Source of the DNA: Dongia_A sp035274225
GTDB taxonomy: Bacteria > Pseudomonadota > Alphaproteobacteria > Dongiales > Dongiaceae
Assembly (NCBI GenBank): GCA_035274225.1
Contig: DATEOK010000389.1
Location: 1-5,260 of the forward strand
DNA: 5,260 nt
Direction of reading: 5' to 3'
Shown: positions 1 through 4,361 of the stretch, piece after piece
Position numbering within the stretch: the stretch's first letter is position 1
Layout of the letters: every line of letters begins with the position of its first letter
The notes under the pieces: generated by a model
The model's database searches: none
The model's input: the letters and a program-made list of their open reading frames with translations, nothing else
Told to the model about the DNA's origin: nothing
Position numbers and translations under genes: made by a program

Positions 1-269
1 ATTACGCGCCGGCCTTCCGCCGCGCCAGCGACCCATCCGACCCTGTCATCCAGTACCGCGAGCCGAGCGATACACCGGTCGACCCGACCAAGTCGCGCGA
101 CCGGTTGCTGAGCGACGAGCGCCGCTGGGCAGTGCAGCAGATCGGCTGGAATCGCGATCTCGTCGCGCTGTTCCGCGAGCATGCGCGCACGGTCGCGGGC
201 GCCGCCGGAGGCCCCGACGTTCCAGCCATCGCCAAGCTCCCGCAAGCCGCCTACGGCAACGCGGCATAG
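1..269 (+). CDS. C-terminal end of an unrecognised protein (5' end outside window)
   Basis: The third forward frame is open from the window edge to a TAG at 267-269 and gives about 88 residues. The visible part is hydrophilic, with no membrane segment. It includes the stretches QYREPSDTPVDPTKSRDRL and RRWAVQQIGWNRDLVALFRE, followed by an Ala/Gly/Pro-rich tail ending AAYGNAA. The amphipathic 'QQIGWNRDLVALFREHA' stretch looks like a real C-terminal helix. The third codon positions are GC-rich, as expected of a coding frame here. I do not recognise the family; a transferase C-terminus is possible but nothing visible proves it. The stop codon overlaps an AGGAG that fits as ribosome binding site for the mini-ORF that follows, so this gene probably leads the same transcript as the HAD hydrolase gene. 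Confidence 0.6.
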   Translation, partial: YAPAFRRASDPSDPVIQYREPSDTPVDPTKSRDRLLSDERRWAVQQIGWNRDLVALFREHARTVAGAAGGPDVPAIAKLPQAAYGNAA

Positions 270-272
270 GAG
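268..272 (+). promoter_or_regulatory. Ribosome binding site of the mini-ORF, overlapping the upstream stop
   Basis: AGGAG shares its first two bases with the TAG stop of the upstream gene and lies 8 bases before the ATG at 281. This is a canonical Shine-Dalgarno sequence and spacing. A ribosome finishing the upstream gene would stop on top of it, so translational coupling is plausible. Confidence 0.5.
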
Positions 273-280
273 CCTCGGGA

Positions 281-358
281 ATGTCCCTGCCTTGCTATTT
301 TGTAGGGTTCGCCAACCGCCTCGCCGATGTCGGCGCCGTCAGCCGGAGAATCGTTTGA
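281..358 (+). CDS. 25-residue mini-ORF resembling the N-terminus of HisN/inositol monophosphatase-like proteins; possible gene remnant or coupling leader
   Basis: ATG at 281 to TGA at 356-358 encodes 25 residues. The core, FANRLADVGAVSRR, resembles from memory the first helix of histidinol-phosphatase (HisN)/inositol-monophosphatase proteins, which often read like 'a.RLADAAGaV.RRyFR'. No catalytic part of that family follows in any forward frame, because the sequence goes straight into the HAD hydrolase. The ORF has a well-placed AGGAG (268-272), and its stop overlaps the TTG start of the HAD gene (TTGA). It could be a leftover 5' end after deletion of a hisN-like gene, a short leader that couples translation, or chance. 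The start signals are clear; the homology rests on memory over about 14 residues and is uncertain. Confidence 0.4.
   Translation: MSLPCYFVGFANRLADVGAVSRRIV
345..348 (+). promoter_or_regulatory. Ribosome binding site that decides the TTG start of the HAD gene
   Basis: GGAG lies 6 bases before TTG at 355-357. The frame is open further upstream to an ATG at 181, but that ATG lies inside the previous gene, and the intervening translation is Arg/Pro-rich and unlike the family. The GGAG/TTG pair gives a protein whose N-terminus starts shortly before the conserved 'REIA' region of the family. Confidence 0.6.
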
Positions 359-1203
359 GCGATCGCGGAGGCTCGCTCCGCGTCGCCGGCGTCCGCGAGA
401 TCGCCGCGCGCTTTCGCACCTGGTTCGTCGATGCCTACGGCGTCCTGCACGATGGCGCGGCTGCCTTTCCAGGCGCGGTAGAGGCGCTGACCCTGGCGCG
501 GCAGGCCGGGGTCACCGTGGTGATCGTCACCAATTCCGCGCAGCGCGTGGATGCGGTGGCGGCGCGCCTCACCGGCGCCGGCATCGCCGCCAACCGCTAC
601 GACCACATCATGTCGTCGGGCGAGCTGACCTGGCGACACATCGAGCGGTTGGATCGGCTCAGCCGCCTGTTCGTCCTTTATCCCAGCGGCGGACCGCTCT
701 GGCTCAAGCACCTGCGCAACGCCATCGTCGATGACCTGGCTGAGGCGGACCTCGTCCTCGCGGCCGACATGCCGCATCGCACGGAAGAGGCGGCGCGAGG
801 CGGCGACCTGCCGGCGATGCTCGAGACCGCGGCCGCCTTGCGCTTGCCGCTGCTGGTGCCGGATTCCGACGTGACGTACCCGCACAACGGCGTCATCCGG
901 CTGGGGCCAGGCTGGATCGCGCGGCGCTATGCAGAGCTCGGCGGCGAGACCATCGAGTTCGGCAAGCCCTACGCGCCGATCTTCGCGGCCGCGTGCCACC
1001 TCTGCCGGGCCAAACCGGAAGAGGTGATCATGGTCGGCGACAACCTCGCCACCGACATCGCCGGCGCCAATCGGATGGGGCTGGCGTCGCTGCTGGTGCT
1101 GAAGCACGGCGTGCATGGCGGCTTGTCGGACACCGCGCTCGCCGAAGCGGCGCGGAGCCATGGCGCCCCACCGACCTATATCGCGCCGGCCTTTATTTGG
1201 TAA
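355..1203 (+). CDS. HAD-superfamily class IIA hydrolase (TIGR01459-type)
   Basis: The 282-residue cytosolic protein is of normal length for this family, which is common in alphaproteobacteria and has no firmly known substrate. HAD motifs appear in order: motif I WFVDAYGVLHDG (nucleophile D26), motif II VVIVTNSAQ (T59-N60), the motif III lysine in GKPYAPIF (K204), and motif IV VGDNLATDIAGA (D229, D234). The class IIA cap lies between motifs II and III and contains the 'VPDSDVTYPHNGV' stretch. Motif I is D-x-Y instead of the D-x-D of phosphatases: the second aspartate, normally the general acid/base, is missing. As I recall, relatives in this family have Trp there (DxWGV), so this may be a family trait. 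The TTG start was chosen from the GGAG at 345-348 and family length; an upstream ATG at 181 would add 58 implausible residues. The gene ends exactly where the convergent protease gene ends. A phosphatase or sugar-phosphate hydrolase role is inference only. Confidence 0.85.
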   Translation: MSDRGGSLRVAGVREIAARFRTWFVDAYGVLHDGAAAFPGAVEALTLARQAGVTVVIVTNSAQRVDAVAARLTGAGIAANRYDHIMSSGELTWRHIERLDRLSRLFVLYPSGGPLWLKHLRNAIVDDLAEADLVLAADMPHRTEEAARGGDLPAMLETAAALRLPLLVPDSDVTYPHNGVIRLGPGWIARRYAELGGETIEFGKPYAPIFAAACHLCRAKPEEVIMVGDNLATDIAGANRMGLASLLVLKHGVHGGLSDTALAEAARSHGAPPTYIAPAFIW

Positions 1204-3018
1204 CTACTCGGCGACGCGGACCGGACGCCTGGGCTCCGCATGCGCGTGCACGATCGCCTCGATCTCCACGCCCTCGATGGTCTCGCGCTCCAGCAGCGCG
1301 GCGACCAATGCGGCGTGTGCGCCTTTGTGGCGGTCCAGGATCTCCAGCGCCTGGGTCCAGGCATCGTCGATGATGGTCTGCGCCCGCTCTTCCGCCTTCT
1401 GGCGCGCGGCCGGGCTCGAATCCTCGGAAATGGACAGCACGGGCGCCGACGTCCCCATCGACCACAGCGCCGCCATGCGCGAGGCAAGGCTGGTCGCCTG
1501 CTTGAAATCATCCTCCGCGCCGGTCGACACGCCGGACGCACCAAACGCCTTCAGCTCCGCCGCGCGCCCGGCCAGGCACACGACGATATCGCCCATCAAT
1601 TGCTGCCGGCTGACCAGTTTGCGGTCTTCCTTCGGCGTCGAGAGCACGACGCCGAGCGCGCGGCCGCGCGGCACGATGGTCGCTTTCTGCGGACGCTTGG
1701 CGCCCTCCACCGTCGCCCCTGCGATGGCGTGGCCGGCCTCGTGCACCGCGATCGCCCGGCGGTCGTCGTCTGCCAGGATCGCGCCGCTGCGCACGCGGCC
1801 CAGCAGCACGTCGAAATAGGCCCCTTCGATGTCGTCGGTCGCGATGGCGGCCGCCTTGCGCTTGGTGGCGCGGATTGCGGCCTCGTTCAGCAGGTTCTCG
1901 AGGTCGGCGCCGGACATGCCGGTGGTGCGGCGCGCGACGACGTCGAGGTCCACGCCGCTCGCCAGCACCTTGTTGCGGGCATGCACCTTGAGGATGCCGA
2001 TGCGGCCGGTGAGGTCGGGGATCTCGAGATTGATGCGGCGGTCGAAGCGGCCCGGGCGCAGTACCGCGCCGTCGATCAGGTCCGGCCGGTTGGTGGCGGC
2101 GAGCACCACCACGCCCTTGTTGCCGACGAAGCCATCCATCTCCACCAGCAGCGCGTTGAGCGTGGCTTCCTCTTCGCTGTTGATGCCGCTGCCCCCGGCG
2201 CTGGCGGAGCGCTTGCGCGCCAGGGTCTCGATCTCGTCGATGAAGATCAGGCACGGCGCGTTCTTGCGCGCCAGCTTGAACATGTTGCGCACCTTGTTGG
2301 CGCCGAGGCCCATGAACGTCTGGCGGAAGTCGGCGCCCGACACTGCGATGAAGGCGGAGTGGGTCTCGCCGGCAACCGCGCGCGCCAGCAGCGTCTTGCC
2401 GACGCCCGGCGGGCCGACCATCAGCGCGCCCTTTGGCGCCTTGGCGCCGAGCCGGGTGAAGGTCTCCGGATCGCGCAGGAAGTCGACGATCTCGGTCATC
2501 TGGTCCTTGGCTTCGTCCTGGCCGGCGACATCGGAGAAGCGGTATTTGGCGGCAGTCTGGTCCAGCAGCTTGGTCGGCCCGCCGATCGCGAACCGGCTGG
2601 CGCCCCCCAGAATGTGCCAGGCGATCATCAGCATCGGCAGCAGCATCACCAACGCGAAGCCGTTCTTGCTGAAGAAGTCGGTGAACGCGGAGCCGCCGAA
2701 GGAGACGTCGACGCCGGACTGCACCAGCTGGACCAAGGTCTCGTCGGGCAGCTGGCCGCGGAAGCTCGCCTCCCAGCCATCGCGATAGACCAGCTTAATG
2801 GCGCCCTGCGTGATGCTCGCCGACTGGATTTGCCCCTTATGCGCATCCTCGACCAGCGTGGTCAGGCTGATGCTGGCCGGGGTCGGCGCCGCGAATTCCG
2901 TCCACGCCACCCAGCCGATGGCACCGAGGCCCAACAGGGCCATGGCGATGAGTCCGACTTGTTCCCGGCGCGACAGCAGACGGAACTTGCGCAACAGCTG
3001 ATGCCACAGTCGGTGCAT
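1204..3018 (-). CDS. ftsH: FtsH-type membrane-bound AAA+ zinc metalloprotease (divergent paralogue)
   Basis: The 604-residue protein has the full FtsH layout. A basic cytoplasmic tail (1-20) leads to a membrane helix at about 21-40, a periplasmic FtsH-ext-like domain (41-119) and a second helix (about 120-138). The AAA+ module carries Walker A GPPGVGKT (202-209), pore loop F235-M236-G237, Walker B FIDE (D261, E262) and the second region of homology with its arginines (R324, R327). The zinc protease has HEAGH (426-430) and the third ligand D504 in STGAEDDF, at the same spacing as in E. coli FtsH. Known members form hexamers that pull out and degrade membrane and soluble proteins using ATP and zinc. 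Differences from housekeeping FtsH include FMG for FVG in the pore loop, FIDEIE for FIDEID, SEEEATLN for DEREQTLN, loss of the GPEKKSR-like segment before the protease, and a longer basic N-terminus. This suggests a second, specialised copy. Start: ATG at 3018 with GGAGG 5 bases upstream. The frame stays open to 3093, but those 25 codons look non-coding. Confidence 0.9.
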   Translation of the reverse strand: MHRLWHQLLRKFRLLSRREQVGLIAMALLGLGAIGWVAWTEFAAPTPASISLTTLVEDAHKGQIQSASITQGAIKLVYRDGWEASFRGQLPDETLVQLVQSGVDVSFGGSAFTDFFSKNGFALVMLLPMLMIAWHILGGASRFAIGGPTKLLDQTAAKYRFSDVAGQDEAKDQMTEIVDFLRDPETFTRLGAKAPKGALMVGPPGVGKTLLARAVAGETHSAFIAVSGADFRQTFMGLGANKVRNMFKLARKNAPCLIFIDEIETLARKRSASAGGSGINSEEEATLNALLVEMDGFVGNKGVVVLAATNRPDLIDGAVLRPGRFDRRINLEIPDLTGRIGILKVHARNKVLASGVDLDVVARRTTGMSGADLENLLNEAAIRATKRKAAAIATDDIEGAYFDVLLGRVRSGAILADDDRRAIAVHEAGHAIAGATVEGAKRPQKATIVPRGRALGVVLSTPKEDRKLVSRQQLMGDIVVCLAGRAAELKAFGASGVSTGAEDDFKQATSLASRMAALWSMGTSAPVLSISEDSSPAARQKAEERAQTIIDDAWTQALEILDRHKGAHAALVAALLERETIEGVEIEAIVHAHAEPRRPVRVAE

Positions 3019-3023
3019 CTCAT

Positions 3024-3028
3024 CCTCC
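3024..3028 (-). promoter_or_regulatory. Ribosome binding site of the FtsH-type gene
   Basis: On the reverse strand GGAGG lies 5 bases before ATG (3018-3016). It selects this start over an upstream in-frame start at 3093, which has no comparable signal. An out-of-frame ATG (GGATGAGATG) lies between the Shine-Dalgarno and the chosen start, too close to the Shine-Dalgarno to be efficient. Confidence 0.7.
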
Positions 3029-3098
3029 GGGAAAATAGGCGCGAATGCCTGGCGGCGGCGGTGCGTGCTGCATGGGGCTGATCGCGATGCCACCTTAG

Positions 3099-3114
3099 TA
3101 GCCGAGAATGGCTA
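3099..3114. repeat. Small inverted repeat TAGCC-N6-GGCTA between the divergent genes
   Basis: TAGCC (3099-3103) and GGCTA (3110-3114) are perfect 5-base inverted arms around GAGAAT. A further GGCTA occurs at 3161-3165, inside the palindrome GCTAGC (3162-3167). The repeat lies in the A/T-richer part of the region, next to the TTGACA hexamer, where an operator could act on both genes. The arms are short enough to arise by chance. Confidence 0.25.
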
Positions 3115-3184
3115 ACGGAACATTGACATAACGTCGCGGGCGGGGGAGACGGCGCTGCACGGCTAGCTCTTTCGGCCTATGGTC

Positions 3185-3194
3185 GCACGCGTGC
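3185..3194. promoter_or_regulatory. Perfect 10-bp palindrome GCACGCGTGC, candidate operator of the dehydratase gene
   Basis: GCACGCGTGC is identical to its own reverse complement. It is centred about 43 bases before the GTG start at 3233, just downstream of the weak -10-like TATGGT. Position and symmetry suit a binding site for a dimeric repressor. The symmetry does not extend to the next bases on either side, and no regulator gene lies nearby in the window, so function is unproven. Confidence 0.3.
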
Positions 3195-3221
3195 CTGCGA
3201 TATCCTCTCGAAACGGGAAAA

Positions 3222-3228
3222 GGGGGAG
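3222..3228 (+). promoter_or_regulatory. Ribosome binding site that decides the GTG start of the dehydratase gene
   Basis: GGGGGAG ends 4 bases before GTG at 3233-3235. An ATG at 3179 is in the same frame but would add 18 residues (VARVPAISSRNGKRGS and so on) not expected in this family. The GTG start gives MRITRITAYGQNQ, the first beta strand typical of enolase-superfamily proteins. Confidence 0.65.
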
Positions 3229-3232
3229 CATC

Positions 3233-4339
3233 GTGCGCATCACCAGGATCACCGCCTATGGCCAGAACCAGCCGTTTCGCGACGGCGCCTATACCTGCTC
3301 CGGCGGACGCAGCGCGCTGGGCTTCGACTCCACCATCGTGCGCATCGATACTGATGCCGGGCTGACGGGTTGGGGCGAGATGGCGCCACTTGGGGCCTTC
3401 TACGATCCGTCCTTCGCCGCCGGCGCGCGGGCGGCGCTGGCCGAACTGGCGCCCGCCCTGATCGGCGCCGACCCGCTGCAGTCCGTCGCGCTCAACCGGA
3501 GCATGGACCATGTGCTCAAGGGCCACCCTTATGCCAAGTCGGCGATCGACATGGCGTGCTGGGACCTCGTCGGCAAGAACGCCGGGCAGCCACTGGCGGA
3601 GATGCTGGGTGGGCGCTTCGGCGAGACCGTCGCGCTCTACCGCTCGGTGCCGCAAGCCGCGCCGGCGCGCATGGCCGAGCAGGCGCGCAAGTATGTCGAG
3701 GCCGGATATACGCGCATCCAGGTGAAGGTCGGGCTCGATCCGGACGAGGATGTCGCCCGGATCGAGGCGGTGCGCGATGCGCTGCCGCGCGACGTGGTGC
3801 TGTTCGCCGATGCCAACAGCGGCTGGAACACCCACCAGGCGCGCCGTTTCCTGCGCGCCACGCGGTCGCTCGACTATTACCTGGAGCAGCCCTGCGACCG
3901 CTACGAGGAGAATCTCGCCTTGCGCGGCGACTGCGACCGGCCGCTGATCCTGGATGAATCGATCGATAGCCTGGCGGTGCTGGTGCGTGCCTGTGCCGAC
4001 CGCCTGGCGGACGGCATTACGATCAAGCTCGCGCGTGTCGGCGGCATCACCAAGGCGCGCCTGATCCGGGACACCGCGGTCGAGATGGGCCTTGCCGTCA
4101 CGGTCGAGGACACCGGCGGCGCCGAGATCGATACCGCTGCGATGGCGCACATGTCGCTATCGACGCCGGAAAGCGTGCGGCTGCACACCGTCGACTTCCA
4201 CAACTGGGTGACGGTCAGCAACGCCACCGGACTGCCGCCCTGCAAGGATGGCAAGATGGCGGCACCGGCCGCGCCCGGCCTCGGCGTTGTGCCGCTGGAA
4301 AAGACATTCGGAAGGCCGATCTACGCGACGCCAAACTGA
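3233..4339 (+). CDS. Enolase-superfamily (mandelate racemase/muconate lactonizing type) enzyme, probable cis-3-hydroxy-L-proline dehydratase
   Basis: The 368-residue cytosolic protein has normal length for the family. An N-terminal cap domain (about 1-120, with the substrate loop YTCSGGRSALGFDST at 20-34) is followed by a (beta/alpha)7-beta barrel. Visible active-site residues are K165 in IQVKVG, the magnesium ligands D193 (ADANSGW), E218 (LEQPC) and D241 (LDESID), and K265 in ITIKLARVGG. Paired lysines on opposite barrel faces are the acid/base pair of the racemase/dehydratase branches. The overall pattern (DSTIVRIDTDAGLTGWGE, LKGHPYAKSAIDMACWD, HTVDFHNWVTVSNA) matches, from memory, proteins named cis-3-hydroxy-L-proline dehydratase, which convert that amino acid to delta-1-pyrroline-2-carboxylate. 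A related 2-epimerase of proline or hydroxyproline betaine is the main alternative. The first lysine of the KxK motif is Gln (QVK), which I recall from relatives too. No transporter or reductase for the pathway lies beside it in the window. The superfamily call is firm; the substrate is inferred. Confidence 0.85.
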   Translation: MRITRITAYGQNQPFRDGAYTCSGGRSALGFDSTIVRIDTDAGLTGWGEMAPLGAFYDPSFAAGARAALAELAPALIGADPLQSVALNRSMDHVLKGHPYAKSAIDMACWDLVGKNAGQPLAEMLGGRFGETVALYRSVPQAAPARMAEQARKYVEAGYTRIQVKVGLDPDEDVARIEAVRDALPRDVVLFADANSGWNTHQARRFLRATRSLDYYLEQPCDRYEENLALRGDCDRPLILDESIDSLAVLVRACADRLADGITIKLARVGGITKARLIRDTAVEMGLAVTVEDTGGAEIDTAAMAHMSLSTPESVRLHTVDFHNWVTVSNATGLPPCKDGKMAAPAAPGLGVVPLEKTFGRPIYATPN

Positions 4340-4361
4340 CGCGCGCGGTTTCCCCGGACTC
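4340..4361. other. Short convergent intergenic gap, no clear terminator
   Basis: Only 22 bases separate the stop codons of the dehydratase gene and the convergent TPR gene. A small hairpin, GGACT-CTT-AGTCC (4356-4368), straddles the end of the gap and the TPR stop codon. Its stem is 5 bp and no T-run follows on either strand, so it is not a convincing intrinsic terminator. Confidence 0.4.

Larger units (their letters stand above)
3019..3232. promoter_or_regulatory. Divergent intergenic region, probable promoters of both flanking genes
   Basis: These 214 bases separate two outward-facing genes, so both promoters should lie here. The middle (about 3092-3132) is visibly richer in A/T than its surroundings, as promoters often are in GC-rich genomes. 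TTGACA at 3123-3128 matches a forward -35 box, but no acceptable -10 lies 16-18 bases downstream. TATGGT (3178-3183) and TATCCT (3201-3206) are weak -10-like hexamers without good partners. No sigma-70 promoter can be assigned with confidence. The region also holds the palindromic elements listed separately. Confidence 0.4.

Noticed and set aside
181..354. Upstream extension of the HAD protein to the ATG at 181
   Set aside because: It lies partly inside the upstream gene and across the mini-ORF, gives Arg/Pro-rich sequence unlike the family, and the TTG at 355 has a well-spaced GGAG.
295..1161. Reverse open frame of 288 codons opposite the HAD gene
   Set aside because: Shadow frame; low-complexity Arg/Asp/Gly/His-rich translation, against four ordered HAD motifs on the forward strand.
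1240..3081. Forward open frame of 613 codons opposite the FtsH-type gene
   Set aside because: It mirrors the codons of a gene with clear FtsH motifs; long antisense frames are usual in GC-rich DNA. Its translation is rich in Arg, Ala, Gly, Asp and His and shows no domain, and it has no convincing start signal.
3123..3128. TTGACA as the -35 box of a forward sigma-70 promoter
   Set aside because: The hexamer is perfect, but the bases 16-18 further on are G-rich and no -10-like sequence is present; kept only as a note in the intergenic entry.
3095..4150. Reverse open frame of 351 codons opposite the dehydratase gene
   Set aside because: Shadow of the enolase-superfamily gene; the translation shows no family motif, whereas the forward frame has every active-site residue.
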